Shown: positions 1 to 8,822, counted from the stretch's first letter. The stretch is 64,000 bases of DNA from Pseudonocardia nigra (GCF_019396355.1 NZ_JAHKRK010000019.1:1-64000); one strand, 5' to 3'. Made by a program: numbers and translations. The notes: generated by a model from the sequence alone, not told the origin.

Positions 1-154
1 GGGAAGGCCCCCAGGCCTCAGACTTTGCTTCGGGCTAGACGCACCAATGCCAACCGAGCTCAGCCGGACCCGACCCGATTCTCATACCTCGTGGCGGCCG
101 AAGGCCATGGGGGACTTTGCTGCAACGCGGCGGGCGCGCACGCGGAGATCTGGC

Positions 155-760
155 TCAGCCCGCCCGCCCCGCCGGGTCGAGGCCGTCCAGGTAGGCGTCC
201 AGCTGGGCGACCTGGACGGCCGGGTCCGCGCTCGCCGGGGTGAGCAGGGCCAGCACCTGCCAGCCGGTGAGCATCGCCAGCAGTTGGCCGGCGATGTCCG
301 CGTCGGGCTGTGCGGAGGTGATCGCGCCGTCGGTCCGGGCCTGCTCGATCAGGCCGACCAGCTCCTGCGTCCAGCTGGCCATGTGGCCCTCGTACATCTC
401 CTGCTGCCCGTCGCGGGTGAGGGCCTGCTGCCAGAACGGGAGGACGATCCGCGCCTCCAGCAGGCGGTCCTCGTCGAGCGGCAGGATCTCGTGGCAGTAC
501 GCCCGCAGCGCCGCCATCCCGTGCAGGTTGTGGGTGACGGCGGCGATGCGCTCGTTCGTGCGCGTGAACACGTGGGTGTACGCGGCGGCGAGCAGCTCGT
601 CCTTCCCGTGGAAGTAGTGGCCGATCGCGCCGTTGGCGAACCCGGCCTCCTCCGCGATCTTGCGCAGGGTCGTGGCCTCCACGCCTTCGCGGGCCATCGT
701 CCGCCAGGTGGCGCGGATGATCTCCAGACGGCGGGTGGCGTGGTCAACCCTGCGGGGCAC
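155..760 (-). CDS. TetR-family transcriptional regulator of the adjacent homoprotocatechuate operon
   Basis: A protein of about 201 aa from a GTG start at 760. I chose this start because upstream residues in the open frame are low-complexity and unlike TetR proteins. The N-terminal helix-turn-helix is clear (TLRKIAEEAGFANGAIGHYF), followed by KDELL and a helical ligand-binding domain rich in Trp and Leu, as in BetI-like TetR repressors. It is transcribed divergently from the FAH-RraA gene at 921, so autoregulation and repression of the catabolic operon are the natural inference. A short palindrome at 878-889 lies between the two starts. The ligand is not evident from sequence; a pathway intermediate is likely. 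Confidence 0.85.
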   Translation of the reverse strand: MPRRVDHATRRLEIIRATWRTMAREGVEATTLRKIAEEAGFANGAIGHYFHGKDELLAAAYTHVFTRTNERIAAVTHNLHGMAALRAYCHEILPLDEDRLLEARIVLPFWQQALTRDGQQEMYEGHMASWTQELVGLIEQARTDGAITSAQPDADIAGQLLAMLTGWQVLALLTPASADPAVQVAQLDAYLDGLDPAGRAG

Positions 761-877
761 GGCAGGCTCCGGTGCTGGCGCGTCGGTGCATCGGCCGACC
801 TTACGCAACGCCGCGCGCCCGCGCTGCGGGTCGGAAGTACCTCTCAGGAGGGGGTCGCGATCTGACACGAGAAGATA

Positions 878-889
878 TACGATCTCGTA
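878..889. promoter_or_regulatory. Candidate TetR operator
   Basis: The sequence TACGA-TC-TCGTA is an inverted repeat with perfect 5-bp arms. It lies in the divergent intergenic region between the TetR gene and the homoprotocatechuate operon, 32 bp upstream of the first operon start codon. Position and symmetry fit a repressor site, but no binding evidence is available. Confidence 0.4.
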
Positions 890-920
890 GACGAAACGGC
901 CGCGATGTGGAGGAGCCCGC

Positions 921-2366
921 ATGCAAGGACCGGACGCGGTGACCGAGGCGCTGGGGAGACGGCCCGGCAAGGTGATCGCCCTTCACCTCAACTACCCGTC
1001 GCGCGTCGCCCAGCGCGGGCGCACCCCGGCTGCGGCCTCCTACTTCCTCAAGCCGTCCTCGTCGCTCGCGGGCTGCGGCAGGGTGGAGCGGCCCCGTGGC
1101 ACCGAACTGCTGGCGTTCGAGGGGGAGATCGCGCTGGTCATCGGCAAGCCCGCCCGGCACGTCCGGCCGGAAGAGGGCTGGGCGCACGTCGGCTGGGTGA
1201 CGGCCGCCAATGACCTGGGCCTGCAGGACCTGCGCATGGCCGACCGGGGCTCGAACGTGCGGTCCAAGGGCGGCGACGGCTACACGCCGCTCGGCCCCGC
1301 GCTGCTGCCCGCCGCCGAGCTGGACCCCGCGGGCCTGCGGATCCGCACCTGGCTCGACGGCGAGCTCGTGCAGGACGACACCAGCGACAGCCTGCTGTTC
1401 GGCTTCGGCCACCTGGTGGCCGACCTGTCCCGCATGCTCACCCTCGAGGAGGGCGACGTCATCCTCACCGGCACCCCGGCGGGCGCGTCGGTGGCGCAGC
1501 CGGGACAGGTGATCGAGGTCGAGGTCGGCACCGTCGACGGCGCCCGCAGCACGAGCCGGCTGCGCACCGCGGTCGTCGACGGCCCGCCGCTCGCCCCGTG
1601 GGGCTCGCCCGCCTCCGTCGACGACGCGGTCCGCGCCGACGCCTGGGGAACGCCGCCCGCCGCGCCGCCCGGCCTGTCGGACGAGCTGCGCGAGCGGCTG
1701 CACCGCGTCGCCGTCGCCACGCTGTCGGTGCAACTGCGCAAGCGGGGCTTCGACGACGCCAGCATCGACGGCGTCCGCGCGCTGGTCCCGGGCCGCCGGC
1801 TCGTCGGCCCCGCGCGCACGCTGCGCTACGTCCCGTTCCGCCCCGACCTGTTCGCCTCCCACGGCGGCGGTTACAACGCCCAGAAGCGGGCCGTGGACTC
1901 CCTCCGCGAGGGGGAGGTCCTCGTCATGGAGGCCCGCCGCGACCCGACCGCGGGAACGCTCGGCGACATCCTCGCGCTGCGCGCGAAGGTCCGAGGCGCG
2001 GCCGGGGTCATCACCGACGGCGCCGCCCGGGACGCCGTCGCCGTGGCGGCCATCGACCTGCCCGTCTACACCTCCGGGCAGCACCCCGCCGTGCTCGGCA
2101 GGCGGCATGTGCCGTGGGAGACCGACGTGACGATCGCCTGCGGCGGCGCCACCGTGCAGGTCGGCGACGTGATCGTGGCCGACGACGACGGCGCCGTCGT
2201 GATCCCGCCCGGCCTGGTCGAGGAGGTACTCGCCGCCGCCGAGCAGCAGGAGCGCGAGGAGACCTGGATCGCCGCCCGGGTCGCCGAGGGGGCCGGGCTG
2301 AAGGGCCTCTACCCGCTCGCCGGCACGTGGCGGGAGCGCTACGACAACGGGGAGGCCGCGCCGTGA
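921..2366 (+). CDS. Bifunctional FAH-family isomerase/decarboxylase fused to an RraA-like domain
   Basis: A 481-aa fusion. Residues 1 to about 220 are a fumarylacetoacetate-hydrolase (FAH) fold of the HpcE/HpaG type, with FEGEIALVIG supplying metal ligands E68 and E70 and AANDLGLQD supplying D98, then ILTGTPAGAS. Residues from about 250 to 470 form an RraA/HMG-aldolase-like domain (GVITDGAARD, GDVIVADDDGAVVIP). In homoprotocatechuate degradation HpcE isomerises and decarboxylates 5-carboxymethyl-2-hydroxymuconate. RraA-like proteins can act as aldolases or oxaloacetate-type decarboxylases, so the C-terminal half could take the decarboxylation or a later step. It is the first gene of the operon, with GGAGGAG before the ATG and a 4-bp GTGA overlap with the GntR gene. 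The family calls are firm; the division of labour is inferred. Confidence 0.85.
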   Translation: MQGPDAVTEALGRRPGKVIALHLNYPSRVAQRGRTPAAASYFLKPSSSLAGCGRVERPRGTELLAFEGEIALVIGKPARHVRPEEGWAHVGWVTAANDLGLQDLRMADRGSNVRSKGGDGYTPLGPALLPAAELDPAGLRIRTWLDGELVQDDTSDSLLFGFGHLVADLSRMLTLEEGDVILTGTPAGASVAQPGQVIEVEVGTVDGARSTSRLRTAVVDGPPLAPWGSPASVDDAVRADAWGTPPAAPPGLSDELRERLHRVAVATLSVQLRKRGFDDASIDGVRALVPGRRLVGPARTLRYVPFRPDLFASHGGGYNAQKRAVDSLREGEVLVMEARRDPTAGTLGDILALRAKVRGAAGVITDGAARDAVAVAAIDLPVYTSGQHPAVLGRRHVPWETDVTIACGGATVQVGDVIVADDDGAVVIPPGLVEEVLAAAEQQEREETWIAARVAEGAGLKGLYPLAGTWRERYDNGEAAP

Positions 2367-3046
2367 CCCCGGCAGCGGACACGACCGTCTCCAAGGTCGA
2401 TCTCGCCTACGACCTCATCCGCCGCCGCATCCTCGACGGCGCTTACACCCCCGGCTACCGGCTGGTGCTCGGCACGCTCGCGAAGGCGCTCGGCGTCTCC
2501 ACCGTTCCGGTGCGGGAGGCGGTGCGGCGGCTGGAGGCCGAGGGCCTCGTCGAGGTCGTCCGCAACGTCGGCGCGACCGTTCGCGGGCTGGACCCCGTCG
2601 AGTACCGCTGGACGGTCGAGACGCTCGCCGTCGTCGAGGGCGCCGCCACGGGCATGGCCGCCGCCCGCCTGCCCGCCACCGCCCTCGCCGAGGCCCGCCG
2701 GCTCAACGACGCCATGCGCGACGGGCTCGCCGACCTCGACCCGCTCCGCCACACCCGCCTCAACCAGCAGTTCCACCGCGCGCTCACCGACCCGTGCCCG
2801 AACCCGCACCTGCTCGACCTCGTCGAGCGCGGGTGGACGCGGGTGGCCGCCCTGCGGTCGTCGGTGTTCTCGTTCGTCCCCGACCGGGCCGCCGAGTCGG
2901 TGCGCGAGCACGACGCCCTCCTCGACCTCATCGCGCGCGGCGCACCCGCGGCCGAGATCGACGCCGCGGCCCGCGCCCACCGCGAGGCGACCCTGCACGC
3001 GGTCCTGCACAGCCAGGCTGCCACCGCATCGAAAGGACCAGCATGA
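2363..3046 (+). CDS. GntR-family (FadR/VanR-type) regulator
   Basis: A 227-aa protein from a GTG at 2363 that overlaps the preceding stop (GTGA). The N-terminal winged helix shows YDLIRRRILDGAYTPGYRL and a recognition region LGVSTVPVREAVRRLEAEGL. The C-terminal half is an all-helical FCD-type effector domain (LNQQFHRAL, VREHDALLDLI, AHREATLHAV). It overlaps the next gene by ATGA, so it is translated within the catabolic operon. Two regulators, this one and the divergent TetR, therefore bracket the pathway. The effector is unknown; the co-transcription suggests feedback by an intermediate or product. Confidence 0.88.
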   Translation: MTPAADTTVSKVDLAYDLIRRRILDGAYTPGYRLVLGTLAKALGVSTVPVREAVRRLEAEGLVEVVRNVGATVRGLDPVEYRWTVETLAVVEGAATGMAAARLPATALAEARRLNDAMRDGLADLDPLRHTRLNQQFHRALTDPCPNPHLLDLVERGWTRVAALRSSVFSFVPDRAAESVREHDALLDLIARGAPAAEIDAAARAHREATLHAVLHSQAATASKGPA

Positions 3047-3990
3047 AGTTCCGCTCCGACCCCTCCCGGATCCGCGGCTCGATCGCGCCGCTGGTCACGC
3101 CGTTCAGCGACGACGGCGAGGTGGACCACGACGGTCTGCGCCGGCTCGTCCGCTGGCAGCTCGCGGCGGGCTCGCACGGGATCTCGCTCGGCGGCTCGAC
3201 CGGCGAGCCCTCGGCCCAGTCGATCGCCGAGCGCGCCGAGGCCATCCGCACCGTCGCCGCCGAGGTCGGTGACCGCGTTCCGTTCCTGCCCGGCACCGGC
3301 TCGGCGAAGCTCGCCGAGACCCTCGAGCTCACCGCGGCCGCGCGCGACGCCGGCGCGGACGCGGCGCTGATCATCACCCCGTACTACGCGCGCCCCACCC
3401 AGGAGGCGCTGTACGTGTGGTACTCGACGATCGCGGGCGAGTTCCCGGACCTGCCGATCGTCGCGTACAACGTGCCGTCCCGGACCGCGGTGGAGATCGC
3501 CCCCGAGACGGTCGGGCGCCTCTACCGCGACCACGACAACTTCGTCGGGGTCAAGGAGACGACCAAGGACTTCGAGCACTTCTCCCGCGTGCTGCACGCC
3601 GCGGGCCCCGACCTGCTCGTCTGGTCCGGCATCGAGCTGCTGTGCCTGCCGATCCTGTCCCTCGGCGGCGTCGGCTTCGTCTCCGCGCTGGCCAACATCG
3701 CCCCGGCCGCGGTCGCGCAGATGTACGACGCCGCCGTCGCCGGTGACGTGCAGCGGGCCCGCGAGATCCACTACGGCGTGCACCCGCTGGTGGACCTGCT
3801 GTTCGTCGAGACCAACCCCGCCCCGGCGAAGTGGTTGATGAAGGAGCGGGGCCTGATCGCGAGCGACCACGTCCGCTCGCCGCTGATCCCGCTCACCGAG
3901 AGCGGGCAGGCGAAGGTCCGCGCGCTCGCCGCGGCCGCCGAGCAGTACCTCACCCCCGTCGAGATCGCCGCCCCAGTTCTGTCGAGGTGA
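3043..3990 (+). CDS. DapA/NAL-family Schiff-base lyase, probable late aldolase of the pathway
   Basis: A 315-aa protein of the dihydrodipicolinate synthase/N-acetylneuraminate lyase superfamily. The alpha-keto-acid-binding loop GGSTGE is at 50-55, the Tyr of YNVPSRT is Y142 and the Schiff-base Lys is K171 in GVKETTKD. Length matches the family. Nothing in the operon suggests lysine biosynthesis. The classical pathway ends with the class II aldolase HpaI, which splits 2,4-dihydroxyhept-2-ene-1,7-dioate to pyruvate and succinic semialdehyde, and no HpaI or HpaH is seen here. A pyruvate-dependent class I lyase replacing HpaI is the simplest reading, but that substrate is inferred from context. 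It overlaps the GntR gene by ATGA. Confidence 0.82.
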   Translation: MKFRSDPSRIRGSIAPLVTPFSDDGEVDHDGLRRLVRWQLAAGSHGISLGGSTGEPSAQSIAERAEAIRTVAAEVGDRVPFLPGTGSAKLAETLELTAAARDAGADAALIITPYYARPTQEALYVWYSTIAGEFPDLPIVAYNVPSRTAVEIAPETVGRLYRDHDNFVGVKETTKDFEHFSRVLHAAGPDLLVWSGIELLCLPILSLGGVGFVSALANIAPAAVAQMYDAAVAGDVQRAREIHYGVHPLVDLLFVETNPAPAKWLMKERGLIASDHVRSPLIPLTESGQAKVRALAAAAEQYLTPVEIAAPVLSR

Positions 3991-3994
3991 CCGC

Positions 3995-5527
3995 ATGACC
4001 CAGACGCAACCTGTGACCCGGCACGTCCCCGAGGGCCTGCCCACGCACCTGCAGCACTTCATCGACGGCGAGCTGCGCGACTCCGTCGGCGGCGCGACGT
4101 TCGACGTGCTGGACCCGGTGTCCAACCGCACCTACGCCACCGCGGCCGCGGGGCAGGCCGAGGACGTCGATGCCGCCGTCGCGGCCGCGCAGCGCGCCTT
4201 CAGCGAGGGCCCCTGGCCGACGATGGCCCCCCGCGCGCGGGCCCGCGTGCTCAACCGGATCGCCGACCTGGTGGAGTCCCAGGGCGATCGGCTGGCCGAG
4301 CTGGAGACGTTCGACACCGGCCTGCCAATCACCCAGGCCAAGGGCCAGGCGCAGCGGGCCGCGGAGAACTTCCGGTTCTTCGCCGACGTGATCGTCGCCC
4401 AGACCGACGAGGCCTACCAGGTGCCCGGCCGGCAGATCAACTACGTCAACCGCAAGCCGGTCGGCGTGGCGGGGCTGATCACGCCGTGGAACACGCCCTT
4501 TATGCTGGAGTCCTGGAAGCTGGCCCCGGCGATCGCGGCTGGCTGCACCGTGGTGCTCAAGCCCGCGGAGTTCACGCCGCTCTCGGCGAGCCTGTGGGCG
4601 CAGATCTTCACCGAGGCCGGGCTGCCGCAGGGCGTGTTCAACCTGGTCAACGGCATCGGCGAGGAGGCGGGTGCCGCGCTCGTCGCGCACCCCGGCACCC
4701 GGCTGATCTCCTTCACCGGCGAGACCACGACCGGGCACACGATCTTCCGCGCGGCCGCCCCGCACCTCAAGGGGCTGTCGATGGAGCTCGGCGGCAAGTC
4801 CCCGGTGGTGATCTTCGAGGACGCGGATCTGGACGCCGCGCTGGACTCGTCGCTGTTCGGCGTGTTCTCCCTCAACGGCGAGCGCTGCACGGCCGGCTCG
4901 CGCATCCTCGTGCAGCGCAGCGTCTACGACGCGTTCGTCGAGCGGTACGCCGCGCGGGCGCGCAACGTCGTCGTCGGCGACCCGCACGACCCGAGGACCG
5001 AGGTCGGCGCGCTCGTGCACCCGGAGCACTACGAGCGGGTGCTGGGTTACGTGGAGATCGGCAAGAGCGAGGGCAGGCTGGTCGCGGGCGGCGGCCGCCC
5101 CGAGCACCTGCCGGAGGGCAACTACCTGGCCCCCACGGTGTTCGCCGACGTGCCACCGACCGCGCGGATCTTCCAGGAGGAGATCTTCGGCCCGGTCGTG
5201 GCGCTCACCCCGTTCGACGACGAGGCGGAGGCCATCGCGCTGGCCAACGATGTGAAGTACGGGCTCGCGGGCTACGTCTGGACCCGCGACCTGACCCGCG
5301 GCCACCGGGTCGCCCAGTCGATCGAGGCCGGGATGGTCTGGCTGAACTCGCACAACGTCCGTGACCTGCGCACCCCGTTCGGCGGGGTGAAGGCGTCCGG
5401 GCTCGGCCACGAGGGCGGCCACCGCTCGATCGACTTCTACACCGAGGAACAGGCGGTGCACGTCAGCCTCGGCGAGGTGCACACGCCCCGGTTCGGCGCG
5501 CGGTCCGCCGCCGAGATCGACTACTGA
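3995..5527 (+). CDS. hpaE: 5-carboxymethyl-2-hydroxymuconate semialdehyde dehydrogenase
   Basis: A 510-aa NAD(P)+-dependent aldehyde dehydrogenase. Visible motifs are the cofactor region ITPWNTPF and VVLKPAEFTP, SFTGETTTG, the general base E264 in MELGGKSP and the nucleophile C298 in NGERCTAGS. It is very like HpaE/HpcC, which oxidises the ring-cleavage product of homoprotocatechuate. It starts 4 bases after the DapA-like stop and lies directly before hpaD, which supports the assignment over a generic aldehyde dehydrogenase. Confidence 0.92.
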   Translation: MTQTQPVTRHVPEGLPTHLQHFIDGELRDSVGGATFDVLDPVSNRTYATAAAGQAEDVDAAVAAAQRAFSEGPWPTMAPRARARVLNRIADLVESQGDRLAELETFDTGLPITQAKGQAQRAAENFRFFADVIVAQTDEAYQVPGRQINYVNRKPVGVAGLITPWNTPFMLESWKLAPAIAAGCTVVLKPAEFTPLSASLWAQIFTEAGLPQGVFNLVNGIGEEAGAALVAHPGTRLISFTGETTTGHTIFRAAAPHLKGLSMELGGKSPVVIFEDADLDAALDSSLFGVFSLNGERCTAGSRILVQRSVYDAFVERYAARARNVVVGDPHDPRTEVGALVHPEHYERVLGYVEIGKSEGRLVAGGGRPEHLPEGNYLAPTVFADVPPTARIFQEEIFGPVVALTPFDDEAEAIALANDVKYGLAGYVWTRDLTRGHRVAQSIEAGMVWLNSHNVRDLRTPFGGVKASGLGHEGGHRSIDFYTEEQAVHVSLGEVHTPRFGARSAAEIDY

Positions 5528-5545
5528 GCGACGGAGAGACGACAG

Positions 5546-6625
5546 ATGTCCGCACCATCCACCCCCGCCGTCCCGCCGCCGGACGTGATCCGCTGCGCCT
5601 ACGCCGAGCTCGTGGTCACCGACCTCGCCGCGGCCCGGTGGTTCTACGTCGACCTGCTCGGCCTGGTGGTCACCGCCGAGGACGAGAACGCCATCTACCT
5701 GCGGGCCTTCGAGGAGTACCTGCACCACTCGCTCGTGCTGCGCCGCGGCGAGGTTGCCGCGTGCGCGCGGCTGGCCTACCGGGTGCGCTCGGCCGCCGAG
5801 GTCGACCGGGCCGAGGAGTACTACCGGGCGCTGGGCGTGCGCGTCGAGCGGATGCCGGCCGGGACGACCCGGGGCATCGGCGAGGCCGTCCGCATCGAGG
5901 ACCCGCTGGGCTTCCCGGTGGAGTTCTTCTACGACGCCGAGCACGTCGAGCGCCTCACCCAGCGCTACGACCTGCACGGGGCGGGCGCGATCAGCCGGTT
6001 GGACCACTTCAACGTCCTCACCCCAGACGTCCCGGCCGCGCAGCGCTACTACGAGGGCCTCGGCTTCAGGGTCTCCGAGGACATCGAGGACGGCGACGGG
6101 ACCGTCTACGCCGCCTGGCTGTACCGGAAGGCGACCGTGCACGACATCGCCCTCACCGGCGGCGACGGCCCGCGCATGCACCACATCGCGTTCGCAACGC
6201 ACGAGCGCAGCCAGATCCTGCACCTGTGCGACCACCTCGGGGCGGTCCGCCGTTCCGACATGATCGAGCGCGGCCCGGGCCGCCACGGCGTGTCGAACGC
6301 GTTCTACCTGTACCTGCGCGACCCGGACGGGCACCGCATCGAGATCTACACGCACGACTACTACACCGGCGATCCGGACAACCCGGTCGTCCGCTGGGAC
6401 GTGCACGACAACCAGCGCCGGGACTGGTGGGGCAATCCGGTCGTCCCGTCCTGGTACGCGGAGGCGTCGACGGTGCTGGACCTGGACGGGAAGCCCCGCG
6501 CGCTGCAGGAGCGGACCGAGGCGAAGGAGGCGGACGTGACGATCGGCGCGGACGGCTTCTCCTACACCCGCCCCGAGGAGGCGGGCGCTGCGCCGCGCGG
6601 CTTCAAGCTGGGCAGCCAGGTCTGA
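5546..6625 (+). CDS. hpaD: Homoprotocatechuate (3,4-dihydroxyphenylacetate) 2,3-dioxygenase
   Basis: A 359-aa type I extradiol dioxygenase built from two vicinal-oxygen-chelate domains. The metal triad is H154 (LDHFNVL), H213 (MHHIAF) and E266 (HRIEIYTH), positions almost identical to the Mn/Fe homoprotocatechuate dioxygenases of Arthrobacter and Brevibacterium. It opens the ring of 3,4-dihydroxyphenylacetate next to the hydroxyls, giving the substrate of HpaE. It is the last gene of the operon, 18 bases after hpaE, with a purine-rich site before its ATG. No 4-hydroxyphenylacetate hydroxylase is visible in the window, so the upstream step must be encoded elsewhere. Confidence 0.93.
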   Translation: MSAPSTPAVPPPDVIRCAYAELVVTDLAAARWFYVDLLGLVVTAEDENAIYLRAFEEYLHHSLVLRRGEVAACARLAYRVRSAAEVDRAEEYYRALGVRVERMPAGTTRGIGEAVRIEDPLGFPVEFFYDAEHVERLTQRYDLHGAGAISRLDHFNVLTPDVPAAQRYYEGLGFRVSEDIEDGDGTVYAAWLYRKATVHDIALTGGDGPRMHHIAFATHERSQILHLCDHLGAVRRSDMIERGPGRHGVSNAFYLYLRDPDGHRIEIYTHDYYTGDPDNPVVRWDVHDNQRRDWWGNPVVPSWYAEASTVLDLDGKPRALQERTEAKEADVTIGADGFSYTRPEEAGAAPRGFKLGSQV

Positions 6626-6658
6626 CCCGGCCGCCGCGCCGCCCGGACGGTGCCTGGG

Positions 6659-7774
6659 CTACTCGGCGTCGGCGGCCACTGACGTGCGCGGGGACGGGTT
6701 CCACCGCTGCTCGACCTTGCCCAGCTTCCACACCGCGACGGCGACCACCCAGGTGAGCACGAACAGCCCGACGATCGTGAAGCCGACGAACTCGAGGTCG
6801 AGTGCGCCGATCCACGCGAGCGGGCCGGACTCGATGCCGAGCCGGTCGACGAGCAGGCCGGTCAGCACGATGGTGCCGATGACGAGGGCGACGGTGACCG
6901 ACAGCACCGTCACGGTCAGGTTGTAGAAGACCTTGCGCACCGGCTTGAGGAACGCCCACCCGTAGGCCCGGGCCATGAAGACGCCGTCGGCGGTGTCGAA
7001 GAGGCTCATGCCCGCGGCGAAGAGGATCGGCAGGACGAGGACGGCGTACCAGGGGAGGGTGAAGGCGGCCGAGCCTGCGGCGAGCACGAGCAGGGCCACC
7101 TGGGTGGCGGTGTCGAACCCGAGTCCCATGAGGAGGCCGACGGGGTAGAGGTGCCACGGTTTGGCGACCCGTCGCAGGACCCGGCCGAGCAGCCGGGCGA
7201 GGAAGCCCCGGTTGTGCAGGTGGTGCTCCAGCTCGGCCTCGTCGAAAGTGCCGGCGCGCATGCGGCGGAGCACCCGGGTGATGCCGACGACCGCACCGAG
7301 GTTGCTGAGGCCGATGAGGATGAGGAACGTGCCGGCGACGATCGACCCGATGAGGCCGAGGGTTTGCAGCATCGCGGAGTCCTCGTCCCGCATCGGTCCG
7401 ACGAGGGCCTGGACGCCGAGGGCGAGCAGGAGGCTCAGCCCGAACACGACGCTCGAGTGCCCCAGGGAGAACCAGAACCCGGCCCCTGCGGCGGGCTTGC
7501 CCTCGCCGACCAGCTTGCGGGTGGTGTTGTCCACGACGGCGATGTGGTCGGCGTCGAACGCGTGCCGCACCCCGAGCAGGTACGCGGTGAGGCCGAGACC
7601 GGCGCCGAAGACCCCCGCGCTGCCGAGGGTGTAGTTCGCCGGAGCGACGGCGAACAGCAGCACGCCCCAGCCGACCACGTGGAGCAGGAGGACGAACGCC
7701 GCCATCCCGGCGACCGAGGACAGCTCCCTGCGGTCCCACCGAGCCGGTCGCGTCCTGGCTCCCGTCTGCGTCAT
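6659..7774 (-). CDS. NicT-family nickel/cobalt permease
   Basis: A 371-aa integral membrane protein with about eight hydrophobic segments. The NiCoT signature in the second helix is intact: H71-A-F-D-A-D-H77 in GVRHAFDADHIAVVDN. Other family motifs present are LGHSSVVFGLSL and GLGFDTATQ. It begins at ATG 7774 and converges with hpaD, 33 bases apart. It is not part of the aromatic operon. The hydrogenase maturation genes 13 kb away make nickel import for the [NiFe] enzyme plausible, although cobalt transport cannot be excluded from sequence. Confidence 0.9.
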   Translation of the reverse strand: MTQTGARTRPARWDRRELSSVAGMAAFVLLLHVVGWGVLLFAVAPANYTLGSAGVFGAGLGLTAYLLGVRHAFDADHIAVVDNTTRKLVGEGKPAAGAGFWFSLGHSSVVFGLSLLLALGVQALVGPMRDEDSAMLQTLGLIGSIVAGTFLILIGLSNLGAVVGITRVLRRMRAGTFDEAELEHHLHNRGFLARLLGRVLRRVAKPWHLYPVGLLMGLGFDTATQVALLVLAAGSAAFTLPWYAVLVLPILFAAGMSLFDTADGVFMARAYGWAFLKPVRKVFYNLTVTVLSVTVALVIGTIVLTGLLVDRLGIESGPLAWIGALDLEFVGFTIVGLFVLTWVVAVAVWKLGKVEQRWNPSPRTSVAADAE

Positions 7775-7911
7775 GCCCCGATGATGCACGAGCACTGGGC
7801 TCCTGCCCAGGGCTTGCAGTAGTGGCGTCCTCACCTGTCGACGGGCGGGACGAGCGGGGCGTCGTCGCCTCGGACCGCGGGCGCGGAGCCGGTGCCTCCC
7901 GACGCCTGTTG

Positions 7912-8526
7912 CTAGGTGCTGAGTTGCACGAGCGGCAGGCGGGCCAGGTGTCCGGGCGTCAGCTGCACGGCCGCCTGCATCACCCGGTTCTGGCACTCCT
8001 GCATCCGGGCGTCCACCAGCCCGGACAGCCGGTAGGCGAGGCCCCCGAGCATGCGCACGGTCGCCTCGTCGACGAGCGGCCAGGGACTCGACACGACCGC
8101 CACGCCGGTGGGTGTGCCGTCGTTCGCCTGGGCCGCACCGATGGTGATCGCCTCCCGCGGGTTCACGTGCCGGGACGCGAGGTGGTCGCGCAGCGTCCGG
8201 AGCGACTCGTGGAACTGCTGGACGTCCCCGTCGAGCTCGAGGTTCGCGAGGTCGGCGTCGGTGAGGACCGCGGAGCGGGGCGAGAAGCAGCGGACGTAGC
8301 CGACGAGGGCGCCGGTCCACAGTGCTTCCACCAGCGCGGCGTCGGGGTCGCGGGGCACCCCGAGCGCGGAGACCAGGTGCTCGCAGCACCGCAGCACGTA
8401 CTGGAGGTCCTCGAACACGGCGGCGAGTGCGGCCAGCTCCGTGGCCGACGGGAGGTCGAGGCGGCGCACGGCGGCCGGGCCGGCGGCGTCACCGCGTGTT
8501 CCGGCCCCCTGCGCATCGGTCGTCAC
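7912..8526 (-). CDS. Conserved-looking hypothetical protein of the propane-oxidation locus
   Basis: A 204-aa soluble protein from a GTG at 8526 preceded by GAGGAGG at ideal spacing. I do not recognise a domain. It is mostly helical, with features such as LQYVLRCCEHLV, ALWTGALVGYVRCF and LAYRLSGLVDARMQEC, and no signal peptide or transmembrane segment. It lies 41 bases downstream of another small unknown gene, and both run divergently from the alcohol dehydrogenase. They share its palindrome-containing promoter region, so expression with the monooxygenase genes is likely. A role in alkane oxidation is inferred from location only. Confidence 0.7.
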   Translation of the reverse strand: MTTDAQGAGTRGDAAGPAAVRRLDLPSATELAALAAVFEDLQYVLRCCEHLVSALGVPRDPDAALVEALWTGALVGYVRCFSPRSAVLTDADLANLELDGDVQQFHESLRTLRDHLASRHVNPREAITIGAAQANDGTPTGVAVVSSPWPLVDEATVRMLGGLAYRLSGLVDARMQECQNRVMQAAVQLTPGHLARLPLVQLST

Positions 8527-8567
8527 GGTCCGCCTCCTCGCGTCGTCCTCGTGGTCGCACGCCGGCG

Positions 8568-8822
8568 CTACTCGCCGACGTCCGGGAACATCTGCTTCCG
8601 CATGTCCGCCAACACGGCCTGGATCGGCGCGGCCGCGCGGCCTTCGCCGCCGCGCCCCGGCGCGATCCCGAGGGCGGTCAGCAGCGCCGCGGCGGCGGAC
8701 TCCGGGTTGCCGCAACCCCCGAGTACAGGGTGCAGGCCCTCGCCCGCCAGGTGGTGGAACACCAGGTCCACGACGGTCCACGGGTTGTACGTCTCACGCG
8801 CGGACGGGTCGCTCACGGCCAT
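8568..8822 (-). CDS. Small hypothetical protein, divergent from alcohol dehydrogenase
   Basis: An 84-aa protein from ATG 8822 (MAVSDPSARETYNPW). A longer version from ATG 8861 is possible, but that codon lies inside the 8851-8867 palindrome, so I prefer the shorter start. Recognisable features are NPWTVVDLVFHHLAGEGLHP, LLTALGI and a C-terminus IQAVLADMRKQMFPDVGE. No known domain is recognised. It has no membrane segment. It is the first gene of a two-gene unit transcribed away from the dehydrogenase gene. Confidence 0.65.
   Translation of the reverse strand: MAVSDPSARETYNPWTVVDLVFHHLAGEGLHPVLGGCGNPESAAAALLTALGIAPGRGGEGRAAAPIQAVLADMRKQMFPDVGE

Noticed and set aside
1-154. Possible gene or RNA at the left edge
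   Set aside because: The short frames there have no ribosome site or recognisable product, and no tRNA-like fold was seen.
3043-3990. A true lysine-pathway dapA
   Set aside because: It is embedded between a GntR gene and hpaE in a catabolic operon with ATGA coupling; no other lysine genes are present.
3950-6406. An 818-codon minus-strand frame opposite hpaE and hpaD
   Set aside because: Both sense genes have complete catalytic residues, and the antisense product is low-complexity.
7795-7810. Small CTGGGC/GCCCAG hairpin upstream of the NicT gene as a nickel or cobalamin riboswitch
   Set aside because: It is a simple six-pair hairpin with no conserved riboswitch core.
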